From: Burkholderiales bacterium
GTDB taxonomy: Bacteria; Pseudomonadota; Gammaproteobacteria; Burkholderiales; Burkholderiaceae
NCBI GenBank assembly: GCA_947371645.1
Contig: CANBQJ010000149.1
Coordinates: 1 to 9,121, forward strand
Direction of reading: 5' to 3'
DNA length: 9,121 nucleotides
Shown here piece by piece: positions 1-7,536 of this stretch. A program made the translations under genes and the position numbers. The notes beneath the pieces are model-generated. The model saw only the letters and a program-made list of their open reading frames with translations. It ran no database searches and had not been told where the DNA came from. Positions within the stretch are counted from its first letter, which is position 1, and each line of letters begins with the position of its first letter.

Positions 1-438
1 ACCGGCGCGCTGATGGCCATGCACTTTGCCGACGAGGCCATCGTGGTGACCAACCCCGAGGTCTCTTCGGTGCGCGACTCCGACCGCATCCTGGGCATGC
101 TCAACAGCAAGACCAAGCGTGCACAAGACGGCGCCGAGCCCATCAAGGAGCACCTGCTGATCACCCGCTACAACCCCAACCGGGTCGAAGGCGGGCAGAT
201 GCTGTCGCTCGAAGACGTGCACGAGATCCTGCGGGTCAAGCTGATCGGCGTGATCCCCGAATCGGAGACCGTGCTCAACGCCTCCAACCAGGGCATCCCG
301 GCCATCCACATGAAGGACACCGATGTGTCCGAGGCCTACAAGGATGTGATCGACCGCTTCCTGGGCCAAGACAAACCCCTGCGCTTCATCGATGCAGAGA
401 AGCCCGGGTTCTTCAAGCGACTGTTTGGAGGCAAGTGA
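1..438 (+). CDS. minD: Septum-site determining protein MinD, 3' part (5' end outside window)
   Basis: MinD is a membrane-bound ATPase of the ParA/MinD family. It recruits MinC to the membrane to block FtsZ rings away from midcell and is released by MinE. The frame is open from base 1 and gives 145 residues before TGA at 436-438; a typical MinD is about 270 residues, so the N-terminal half with the Walker A motif lies upstream. What is visible matches MinD closely: the stretch [17 protein letters not shown], then [14 protein letters not shown], then LGVIPE-like [16 protein letters not shown]. The end, [10 protein letters not shown], is the amphipathic membrane-targeting helix. minE follows after only 4 bases, and minC is presumably upstream as in the usual minCDE operon. 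The residues TGALMA before the first internal Met belong to the same conserved core, so this is an edge truncation and not a broken gene. Confidence 0.97.
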   Translation, partial: TGALMAMHFADEAIVVTNPEVSSVRDSDRILGMLNSKTKRAQDGAEPIKEHLLITRYNPNRVEGGQMLSLEDVHEILRVKLIGVIPESETVLNASNQGIPAIHMKDTDVSEAYKDVIDRFLGQDKPLRFIDAEKPGFFKRLFGGK

Positions 439-442
439 CACC

Positions 443-697
443 ATGGGATTCCTGTCCTTCTTCCTCGGTGAAAAGAAGCAGACGGCCTCGGTGGCCAAAG
501 AGCGGCTGCAGCTCATCCTGGCCCACGAGCGCAATGGGCGCAGCCACAGCCCCAACTACCTGCCCGACCTGCAGCGCGAGCTGGTGGCGGTGATCTCCAA
601 GTACGTCTCCATCAACCCGGACGACATCAAGGTGTCCATGGAGCGCCAGGGCGACCTGGATGTGCTGGAAGTGAAGATCGAGCTGCCCGATCAATGA
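443..697 (+). CDS. minE: Cell division topological specificity factor MinE
   Basis: MinE stimulates the MinD ATPase, strips MinD from the membrane and so drives the pole-to-pole oscillation that leaves midcell free for FtsZ. The protein has 84 residues, close to the usual 80-90. Residues 1 to about 30 ([20 protein letters not shown] followed by [10 protein letters not shown]) form the membrane-binding and MinD-activating segment. The remainder, including [17 protein letters not shown] and the closing LEVKIELP, is the dimerising topological-specificity domain. The start is fixed by the conserved MGFLSFF opening and by GGAGG at 427-431, which lies inside the last codons of minD, 11 bases ahead of ATG 443. 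The 4-base gap to minD implies co-transcription and probably translational coupling. No unusual residue was noticed. Confidence 0.97.
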   Translation: MGFLSFFLGEKKQTASVAKERLQLILAHERNGRSHSPNYLPDLQRELVAVISKYVSINPDDIKVSMERQGDLDVLEVKIELPDQ

Positions 698-852
698 CAC
701 CCTTGGCGCTGGCGCGTCAGCACATTGACGCGCTGGCACCACGAGGCAACCCGATCAGGTTGTTCACGCCCCCTGAACCGGGGGCTGGCGACCGCGTCCC
801 AAGTTCCTAGACTTCGCACCATTCCACGACACGTGCAAAGCAGGAGCTGGTG
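698..852 (+). terminator. Post-minE gap with two GC stem-loops, possible weak or factor-dependent terminator
   Basis: Two hairpins are visible between minE and the next gene. One has 8-bp arms GCGCGTCA (712-719) and TGACGCGC (726-733) with a 6-base loop. The other has 6-bp arms GCCCCC (768-773) and GGGGGC (780-785) with loop TGAACC. Neither is followed by a run of T, so a classical intrinsic terminator is not supported. They could slow polymerase, protect the minE mRNA 3' end or assist Rho. No convincing promoter for the next gene was found here. Confidence 0.3.
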
Positions 853-1398
853 ATGACGCGATACCCCATGCTGGGCCGTGAAAGGCCTGCTCACCCACGG
901 TCGGCCACCCCATGGCTTCTGGCCTTGGGCACCTGGTCTCTGCTGTCCATAGGGATGCCCGCTCAGGCCAAGGAATGTGTGCGTGAAGACGAGGCCGTGC
1001 GCGTCAGCGGCCATGTGCAGCGCCAGCACATGACACGCATCGTCGAAGACCGCAACAACAGCCGCACCCAGCGCGACCTCGTCGTCACCATGGTCTTGCG
1101 CGACCCCTTGTGCGTCATGCTGCCCGATGACGTCTCGCTGGCCCTGCGCCCCCGCCGCATCAAAGAGGTGCAACTGCTGCACCCAGAGCGCCTGCCCAAT
1201 GGCCGCGACCAGGGCATCTTGCTGGACGGCCGCGTGGCCCTGGCCAGCAGCAACGCCCACCACATGCCTGTGCTGGTGGAGGTGCAAAGCATCCCCACCA
1301 CACGCAGCGCCGGCCAGCCGCCGGCCACGCGCAACGCCGCGCAACCGCCTTCTTCGGCCAACACCACCCTGGCTGCGGCCCGCACCTTCCCGCGCTGA
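853..1398 (+). CDS. Small secreted protein resembling DUF4431
   Basis: A protein of 181 residues with a likely Sec signal peptide: basic N-terminus (Arg3, Arg9, Arg11, Arg16), hydrophobic core around residues 21-34 (WLLALGTWSLLSIG), and probable cleavage after AQA at 37-39, so it is probably periplasmic. The mature part starts with KECVRED. It contains a strand-like segment ending in the pair L-C (DPLCVMLPDD), then IKEVQLL, and a C-terminal segment NAHHMPVLVEVQSI. The order 'C...L..PLCV...I.EVQL...G.V..A...HHMPVL..V..I' resembles DUF4431, a beta-rich exported domain of unknown function; this is recalled similarity, not a search result. The last 35 residues are Pro/Ala/Thr-rich and look disordered. 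GTG 850 and ATG 853 are adjacent in frame; ATG 853 is preferred because AGGAG at 842-846 sits 6 bases ahead of it. No function is assigned. Confidence 0.8.
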   Translation: MTRYPMLGRERPAHPRSATPWLLALGTWSLLSIGMPAQAKECVREDEAVRVSGHVQRQHMTRIVEDRNNSRTQRDLVVTMVLRDPLCVMLPDDVSLALRPRRIKEVQLLHPERLPNGRDQGILLDGRVALASSNAHHMPVLVEVQSIPTTRSAGQPPATRNAAQPPSSANTTLAAARTFPR

Positions 1399-1436
1399 CA
1401 CCCGGCCCCAGGCCGTTGCAGCGCTTGCTGCAGTGC

Positions 1437-1442
1437 ACAATG
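1437..1442 (+). promoter_or_regulatory. Possible -10-like ACAATG box ahead of the ParA gene
   Basis: ACAATG lies 31 bases before the ParA start, just after a small hairpin (TGCAGC 1417-1422 and GCTGCA 1427-1432, loop GCTT). The same hexamer occurs 26 bases before the rbgA start (7505-7510). No good -35 box is present at the right distance, so this is suggestive only. Confidence 0.25.
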
Positions 1443-1473
1443 CTGGCATCTTGTGCTCAAAGGGACGGCTGAC

Positions 1474-2238
1474 ATGCGCTACGTGGTCTTCAACCAAAAG
1501 GGTGGTGTGGGCAAGTCCACCATCGCGTCCAACCTGGCGGCCATCAGCGCCCACCAGGGCCTGCGCACCCTGGTGATCGACCTGGACCCTCAGGGCAACA
1601 CCACGCACTACCTGCTGGGTGGCCCCGCGCCTGACGCCGACACCAGCGCCGCAGCCTTTTTTGACCAGACGCTCAAGTTCAGCGCCCGGCCCAAGGGCGC
1701 GGAGGCCTACACGATGGCCACGCCCTGGCCCGGCCTGCAGCTCATGCCTTCGCACCCCAGCCTGGACGAGCTGCACGCCAAGCTGGAGAGCCGCTACAAG
1801 ATCTACAAGCTGCGCGATGCCCTGAACGAGCTGGCCGATGACTACGACCGCATCTACATCGACACGCCGCCCGCGTTGAACTTCTACACGCGCTCGGCGC
1901 TGATCGCGGCCAACGGCTGCCTCATCCCGTTTGACTGCGACGACTTTTCGCGCAAGGCGCTCTACACCCTGCTGGACAACGTGCAGGAGATCCAGGCCGA
2001 CCACAACGATGAACTGAAGGTCACCGGCATCGTGGTCAACCAGTTCCAGAGCCGTGCCAAGCTGCCGCAGCAGCTGGTGCAAGAACTGATCGACGAGGGC
2101 CTGCCCGTGTTGCAGCCCTACCTGAGCGCGTCGGTCAAGGTCAAGGAATCGCACCAGCTGTCGCGGCCCATGGTGCACCTCGACTTGCAGCACAAGCTCA
2201 CGCAAGAGCTGATGGCCTTGCACGCGACACTGGCCTGA
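1474..2238 (+). CDS. ParA-family ATPase (orphan, no adjacent ParB)
   Basis: A 254-residue P-loop ATPase of the ParA/Soj/MinD superfamily, cytoplasmic; members form nucleotide-dependent dimers that bind DNA or other surfaces and position cargo. Visible motifs are the deviant Walker A KGGVGKST at residues 9-16 with the signature lysine, switch/Walker A' LVIDLDPQGN at 33-42, and Walker B IYIDTPPALN at 127-136 with Asp130. The C-terminal part (TGIVVNQFQSRAKLPQQ, then a VKVKES-type segment) fits the family. An in-frame GTG at 1453 gives seven extra residues, but ATG 1474 is preferred: AGGGA at 1461-1465 is 8 bases ahead and the protein then begins directly with the first beta strand MRYVVFNQKGG. 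No ParB or parS-like array is seen nearby, and the next gene is over 300 bases away, so the cargo is unknown. It could act in chromosome or plasmid segregation or in positioning another complex. Confidence 0.9.
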   Translation: MRYVVFNQKGGVGKSTIASNLAAISAHQGLRTLVIDLDPQGNTTHYLLGGPAPDADTSAAAFFDQTLKFSARPKGAEAYTMATPWPGLQLMPSHPSLDELHAKLESRYKIYKLRDALNELADDYDRIYIDTPPALNFYTRSALIAANGCLIPFDCDDFSRKALYTLLDNVQEIQADHNDELKVTGIVVNQFQSRAKLPQQLVQELIDEGLPVLQPYLSASVKVKESHQLSRPMVHLDLQHKLTQELMALHATLA

Positions 2239-2391
2239 TCGCCACCTCGGAGGGCCTTGCGGGCGCGGCCACGACGGGTGTCGGAGCGCGCCCCGGCCAA
2301 GAGCATTTACGACAGATCGTCAATGGGTGTCTGACGCAACTGGATTCCCCCGAACGGGGTTAGCCAAGGCAGCAGGCATCGGTCATGCTTC

Positions 2392-2434
2392 GCTTCAACG
2401 TCTTTTTGCGCATGGTGCAAAAAGACGTTGAAGC
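2392..2434. repeat. Perfect 18-bp inverted repeat, 7-base spacer
   Basis: The left arm GCTTCAACGTCTTTTTGC (2392-2409) is the exact reverse complement of the right arm (2417-2434), with spacer GCATGGT. The symmetrical T5 and A5 tracts lie inside the stem. There is no T run after the stem on either strand, so it is not a standard intrinsic terminator. It could be a double operator for a dimeric regulator, an RNA hairpin in the leader of the acyltransferase mRNA, a bidirectional transcription barrier, or a remnant of a small palindromic repeat. It lies 108 bases before the next gene's ATG. Confidence 0.85.
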
Positions 2435-2436
2435 CC

Positions 2437-2475
2437 CTGGCGCCAGCGGTCGGCGCGAGGTTGGGCCCAACCGAC
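2437..2475. promoter_or_regulatory. Cluster of two perfect palindromes, candidate operator
   Basis: CTGGCGCCAG (2437-2446) and GGTTGGGCCCAACC (2459-2472) are both perfect palindromes and begin 2 bases after the 18-bp inverted repeat. The second is overlapped by a larger dyad, GTCGG (2449-2453) with CCGAC (2471-2475). Such density immediately upstream of a gene suggests protein binding or RNA folding; the regulator is unknown. Confidence 0.35.
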
Positions 2476-2542
2476 TGACAGACCGTGGACTCAGCCGCAC
2501 CCGCACTGTCGGTCGGTGGGCCGTCCACCACGGTTTGTCATC

Positions 2543-3340
2543 ATGATCCACATCCTCTCGAATTCGCCCAGCCCCTACAGCGTTCACGCCGAGGCCACCC
2601 AGTCGCTCCCCTTCCGGGTCAGGCTGGCCAGCGACGAGCGTGATCTGCGCCGCGCCATCGCCGTGCGCATGCAGGCCTATGGCCGACATGTGCCTGGCAT
2701 GGAAGAAGTGCTCAGCGCACCTGAATCCGATGACTTCCGCAGCGACGCCGTGCTGATGCTGGCCGAATCCAAATCGGACGGTCAGGTGTTGGGTTCCATG
2801 CGCCTGCTGACGAATATTCAGCACCCCTTGCACCTGGAAGAAGAACTCGACTTGCCCAGGCAATTTCATGGGCGCAAATTGCTGGAAGCCTGGCGCCTGA
2901 CGGTGCGCCCCGGTGAAGCGGCACGCCAGGTCAGCACGGCACTCTACAAAGCGCTTTACGAGGTGAGTTTCCATGCCGGTATTGACCACGTCCTGGTGGT
3001 GGCGCGCAACCCGGTAGACCGCCTCTATCGGGCCATGCAGTTCAAGGATGCGCTGGAGGGTAAAAAAATTGCACTGTCCAACACCTTGTTTTTGCCCCAC
3101 GGGCTATATTATTTGCCGGTAAAGGAGGCAGATGCGCTTTGGCGCGCTGCCGAATGCCCGATGTATCCGTTCATGGCACAAACCCATCACCCGGATATTG
3201 AAATCGACCATGATGTGGTCCATCGTCGATTTCATTCGCGTGACGTGCCCCTGGCACACGGGCCTGCTGTTTCCCACACACCAGACCACCATGAAACCAT
3301 TGCAGCTACCAGTTCAACCGAATCTGCCCGAATCTGCTGA
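2543..3340 (+). CDS. FeeM-like N-acyltransferase (N-acyl amino acid synthase / autoinducer-synthase-type GNAT)
   Basis: A cytoplasmic protein of 265 residues that looks like the FeeM family of GNAT-fold enzymes. These take a fatty-acyl chain, typically from acyl-ACP, and transfer it to an amino-acid amine; they are structurally related to LuxI-type acyl-homoserine lactone synthases. Features seen: an N-terminal FRVRLASDERDLRRAIAVR..AYG helix region (24-47), a GSMRLL strand (84-89) after an acidic DDF..D segment, EAWRLTVRP at 115-123 (an E-x-x-R arrangement like that of AHL synthases), a helix and strand ending in VLVVARNP (150-157), and WRAAECPMYPFMAQTHHPDI at 200-219. The tail after about residue 223 is His-rich and looks unconserved. 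The start is uncertain: neither ATG 2543 nor in-frame GTG 2516 has a clear ribosome-binding site. Base composition is lower in GC than neighbours (25 G/C in the 60 bases 3061-3120). Product and exact substrate are not determinable from sequence. Confidence 0.75.
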   Translation: MIHILSNSPSPYSVHAEATQSLPFRVRLASDERDLRRAIAVRMQAYGRHVPGMEEVLSAPESDDFRSDAVLMLAESKSDGQVLGSMRLLTNIQHPLHLEEELDLPRQFHGRKLLEAWRLTVRPGEAARQVSTALYKALYEVSFHAGIDHVLVVARNPVDRLYRAMQFKDALEGKKIALSNTLFLPHGLYYLPVKEADALWRAAECPMYPFMAQTHHPDIEIDHDVVHRRFHSRDVPLAHGPAVSHTPDHHETIAATSSTESARIC

Positions 3341-3569
3341 GCACATCCGGAATGAATTGCCCTCATCGGGGCAAGCGCATTGGCGCTTTGCCCCACTTGA
3401 CACCGGCTTGGCGGCCTGCGACATTTTTGGGCGAACCGCAGCCGGTGGTTGGGCACTGAACAGGGTTTCAACCGATACCCGCGAAACCAGAGACTTCAGC
3501 GATACCTGCCGGCAGCTTCAGGCGCGGGCACAGCCCTTCCGGCTGCGCCCCACCCCCATGAATATGTGA
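3291..3569 (+). CDS. Possible small protein between acyltransferase and kinase
   Basis: A 92-residue reading frame in a different frame from its neighbours. It overlaps the last 50 bases of the acyltransferase gene and stops 17 bases before the kinase start, which is operon-like packing. Its middle reads like a folded protein ([18 protein letters not shown], then [18 protein letters not shown] and [15 protein letters not shown]), with two cysteines, no signal peptide and no membrane segment. Against it: no ribosome-binding site precedes ATG 3291, third-position G/C is only about 62% by hand count, well below that of the strong genes around it, and I recognise no family. The first part may be an overrun of the frame, with translation beginning at an internal TTG such as 3357. 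Alternatively the whole stretch is simply an intergenic spacer with the hairpin at 3368-3394. Confidence 0.35.
   Translation: MKPLQLPVQPNLPESAEHIRNELPSSGQAHWRFAPLDTGLAACDIFGRTAAGGWALNRVSTDTRETRDFSDTCRQLQARAQPFRLRPTPMNM
3368..3394. repeat. Stem-loop between acyltransferase and kinase genes
   Basis: GGGGCAAGCGC (3368-3378) pairs with GCGCTTTGCCCC (3383-3394) with loop ATTG and a single bulged T, giving 11 base pairs. It begins 28 bases after the acyltransferase stop. No T run follows, so termination is doubtful; it could stabilise the upstream mRNA or attenuate the kinase. It falls inside the possible small reading frame at 3291-3569. Confidence 0.5.
3397..3426 (+). promoter_or_regulatory. Possible promoter for the hybrid kinase gene
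   Basis: A perfect -35 hexamer TTGACA (3397-3402) is followed after 18 bases by ACATTT (3421-3426), a poor -10 match. It lies directly after the stem-loop and 160 bases before the kinase start. Only the -35 is convincing. Confidence 0.2.
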
Positions 3570-3586
3570 TCGGCAGGAAGCAACGC

Positions 3587-5467
<1,881 letters not shown>

Positions 5468-5515
5468 GCACGGTGCACGGCGGCTTGGCGCCCACACCCG
5501 ATCAGGCTGGCCGCA

Positions 5516-6475
5516 TCAAGACCCCAGCAGGCGCTTCACAGCGCCCATTGCCGGGGCCCCCACCTTGACCGCCAGCAGTGCCACCCCACCGGCGAGCACC
5601 CCGGCCACGGCATCCAGGCACACAGGCCACACCGCGCGGGACAAGGCACCCAGCGAGCCTTCGATGGCGAGCCCCAGGGCGTGCACCGGTTCATGCAACA
5701 CCGGCAGGCCGTGCAGGATGATGCCGCCCCCCACGAGGAACATGGCCACCGTGCCCAGCACCGTCAGCGCCTTCATCAGCCGGGGCGCGGTGGCGAGCAA
5801 CAGGCGACCCAGGCTGTGGCGCCAGCCGGGCGCACCGCGGGCCTCGTCCCGACGGACCAGGTAGATGCCCATGTCGTCTAGCTTGACGATGGCGGCCACC
5901 AGGCCATAGACGCCCACCGTGATGAGCACAGAGACGCCGGAGAGCACCAGGACCTGCTGGGTGAAGGGCGCGCTGGCCACGGTGCCCAGGGTGATGGTGA
6001 CGATCTCGGCAGAGAGGATGAAGTCGGTGCGGATGGCGCCCTTGACCTTGTCGCGCTCGAAGGCGAGCAGATCGATGTCCGGGTTGGCCACGGCCTGCGT
6101 CAGCGCCTGGTGATGGGCATCGTCTTCGGCCTCGTGCCCGCCCATCAGGGCGTGCAGCACCTTTTCGAAGCCCTCCAGGCACAAGTAGGCGCCGCCCAAC
6201 ATGAGCAAGGGTGTGACGGCAGAGGGCACCGTGGCGCTGATGGCCAGGGCTGCGGGCACCAGGATGACCTTGTTGAGCAGCGAGCCCTTGGCCACCGCCC
6301 ACACCACCGGCAGCTCGCGCTCGGCACGGATGCCGGCCACCTGCTCGGCATTGAGCGCCAGGTCATCGCCCAGCACGCCGGCTGTTTTCTTGGCGGCCAC
6401 CTTGGACATGGCCGCCACGTCATCCAGCACCAAAGAGATGTCGTCGAGCAACACCAGCAGACTTGATCCGGCCAC
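5516..6475 (-). CDS. yedI: DUF808 family inner-membrane protein, YedI-like
   Basis: A 319-residue inner-membrane protein of the DUF808 family, slightly longer than E. coli YedI (about 305). The opening [37 protein letters not shown] (27-43), [15 protein letters not shown] (52-66) and [20 protein letters not shown] (145-164) are near-identical in pattern to YedI as I recall it. Hydrophobic segments are at about 70-100, 157-198, 233-258 and 284-306. No biochemical function is established for the family. Translation starts with GTG (complement of 6473-6475); on the minus strand GGGGAGGG lies 6 bases ahead (complement of about 6482-6489), and the family's MAGSS opening agrees. The mipA-like gene lies 40 bases upstream on the same strand, so the two probably share a transcript. 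The gene runs convergent with the kinase; only 48 bases separate their stops. Confidence 0.95.
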   Translation of the reverse strand: MAGSSLLVLLDDISLVLDDVAAMSKVAAKKTAGVLGDDLALNAEQVAGIRAERELPVVWAVAKGSLLNKVILVPAALAISATVPSAVTPLLMLGGAYLCLEGFEKVLHALMGGHEAEDDAHHQALTQAVANPDIDLLAFERDKVKGAIRTDFILSAEIVTITLGTVASAPFTQQVLVLSGVSVLITVGVYGLVAAIVKLDDMGIYLVRRDEARGAPGWRHSLGRLLLATAPRLMKALTVLGTVAMFLVGGGIILHGLPVLHEPVHALGLAIEGSLGALSRAVWPVCLDAVAGVLAGGVALLAVKVGAPAMGAVKRLLGS

Positions 6476-6515
6476 CTTGGGCCCTCCCCGTAAAGACCTG
6501 TTCAGGCCTGGGAGC

Positions 6516-7382
6516 TTAATCCACGTTGACGCGTTCGGATGACTCGCCCATCACCCAGATCAGGGCCACGCCACCCACCAGGTACTGGCGGGTGCGCAGC
6601 AGCGGGCTGTCGTTGAAGGCGGTGCGCGACAGGTCGTCGTAGCGCGCGAACGTGCCCACCCAGAAGCGCTCGAAGCGTTTGCTGAAGCTCAGGCCCACCT
6701 GCCAGCCCGCATAGCCACCGCTGCTGCGGTAGGCCGGTCGGGTGTCGGTGGCGTAGGCATCGGACACGTCGTAGTAATAGGCGTTGCGCTGGCGGCTGGC
6801 AAAGACAGGCCCCGTCTGCACGTTGGCGCCCCAGCCGGGCAGGCCGAAGGCATCGCGGGTGTAGATGTTGAGCGTGGGGCTGCTCTGCCAGCCCAGGCCC
6901 TGGCGTGGCTTGGCCAGCGTGAAGCCATAGCTCAGGGGCACGCGCACTTTCACCAGCACGCGCTGGTCTTCGGATTCGGACAAACGCACGTCCAGGGCGG
7001 GGCCGATGTCCAGCCCGCCCTTGAGGCCAGGCATGCCCGCGCGCGCCTGGTTGCGGCTGCTGGAGACGGGCAGGCTACCGCCGAGGTAAAGGTCCAGGTG
7101 GACGTTGCCACTGCCCAGCAGCTGGGCGCGGGTGCCTTCCCGGTCGGCCTTGATGGTGTCACCCCGGTAGACGATGTAGGGCGTGGGCACGGTGAACCGG
7201 CGGCGCTCATCCGAGCCTCGGTAGTCGGGCACCGACACGAGACCGGCGCCCAGGCCGAACTCCCAGCGGGGCAATTCCACCGCCGCTGCAGGCCGAATGC
7301 CCAGGCCGCCGACGCCCACGCCAACGGCCAGCGCCAGGCACTGGGTTCGCCAAGTCCACGTCCACCACGTCCACTTCGTCAT
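6516..7382 (-). CDS. mipA: MipA/OmpV family outer-membrane protein
   Basis: A 288-residue predicted outer-membrane beta-barrel of the MipA/OmpV family. MipA was described in E. coli as a scaffold between murein-synthesising and murein-degrading enzymes, and OmpV-like members as porin-like proteins; the role here is not deducible. The signal peptide runs to about residue 34 (cleavage after AAA, before VELPRWEFG). Typical features follow: a PDYRGSDERR segment near the N-terminus, alternating polar/hydrophobic strands throughout, and a closing region with GGYAGWQVGLSFSKRF, FWVGTFARYDDLSRTAFNDSPL and a final strand VGGVALIWVMG. The n-region is odd: five tryptophans among residues 4-11 (WTWWTWTW). 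The start ATG (complement of 7380-7382) is supported by AGGAG 5 bases ahead on the minus strand (complement of 7388-7392). The yedI-like gene follows after 40 bases. The gene is divergent from rbgA across 154 bases. Confidence 0.92.
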   Translation of the reverse strand: MTKWTWWTWTWRTQCLALAVGVGVGGLGIRPAAAVELPRWEFGLGAGLVSVPDYRGSDERRRFTVPTPYIVYRGDTIKADREGTRAQLLGSGNVHLDLYLGGSLPVSSSRNQARAGMPGLKGGLDIGPALDVRLSESEDQRVLVKVRVPLSYGFTLAKPRQGLGWQSSPTLNIYTRDAFGLPGWGANVQTGPVFASRQRNAYYYDVSDAYATDTRPAYRSSGGYAGWQVGLSFSKRFERFWVGTFARYDDLSRTAFNDSPLLRTRQYLVGGVALIWVMGESSERVNVD

Positions 7383-7536
7383 GCTCGCTCCTGCACGGTT
7401 GCCTGCGCATTGTCACCGGGCCGACGCCTGGGAATTGGCTGCAACTGGTGGTTCAAGGCAGCCCAATTGCCGCCCAGGGTGCCGCCCCGGGTCGGCCCTG
7501 GCGGACAATGGCGCTTTTGGCAGCGAGACAAAACGG
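7383..7536. promoter_or_regulatory. Divergent promoter region between mipA and rbgA, with imperfect dyad
   Basis: This 154-base gap must hold the starts of transcription for both flanking genes. An inverted repeat with one bulge pairs CCGCCCAGGG (7470-7479) with CCCTGGCGG (7496-7504). It ends next to ACAATG (7505-7510), a -10-like box 26 bases ahead of the rbgA start that also occurs before the ParA gene. No clear -35 hexamer was found for either direction. Confidence 0.35.

Larger units (their letters stand above)
2239..2542. other. 304-base non-coding gap rich in dyad symmetry
   Basis: No convincing gene lies here on either strand. The stretch contains a small C4/G4 hairpin (2348-2351 with 2356-2359, loop GAAC), the 18-bp inverted repeat at 2392-2434, the palindrome CTGGCGCCAG at 2437-2446, the 14-base palindrome GGTTGGGCCCAACC at 2459-2472 enclosed by GTCGG (2449-2453) and CCGAC (2471-2475), and GGTGG/CCACC at 2515-2529. 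It is likely a structured leader or operator region for the downstream acyltransferase gene. I cannot identify a confident promoter. Confidence 0.6.

Noticed and set aside
734..750. Sigma-54-like TGGCAC followed by GGCAA
   Set aside because: The GG to GC spacing is 9 and not 10 bases, and the -12 element lacks TTGC.
691..2223. Long open frame of 510 codons on the minus strand
   Set aside because: It lies opposite the DUF4431-like and ParA genes, which have clear motifs, and its translation is low-complexity (Gln/Val/His/Arg-rich) as expected for the antisense of GC-rich coding DNA.
2392..2434. Intrinsic terminator for the ParA gene
   Set aside because: The stem is strong but no T run follows it on the plus or minus strand, and the T5 tract is inside the stem.
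2516..2542. GTG start for the acyltransferase giving nine extra residues
   Set aside because: No ribosome-binding site, and the extra codons overlap the GGTGG/CCACC dyad; ATG 2543 preferred but not proven.
3121..3134. Strong AAAGGAGG followed by ATG 3132 inside the acyltransferase gene
   Set aside because: Spacing to the ATG is only 3 bases, and the first 50 codons of that frame overlap conserved acyltransferase sequence; considered chance.
3449..3586. Earlier TTG start for the hybrid kinase
   Set aside because: No ribosome-binding site and no kinase-like sequence; ATG 3587 has AGGAAG at 6 bases.
7297..7536. N-terminal extension of the RbgA reading frame
   Set aside because: It runs antisense across mipA and the promoter gap, and RbgA proteins begin at the conserved WFPGHM region supported by ATG 7537.
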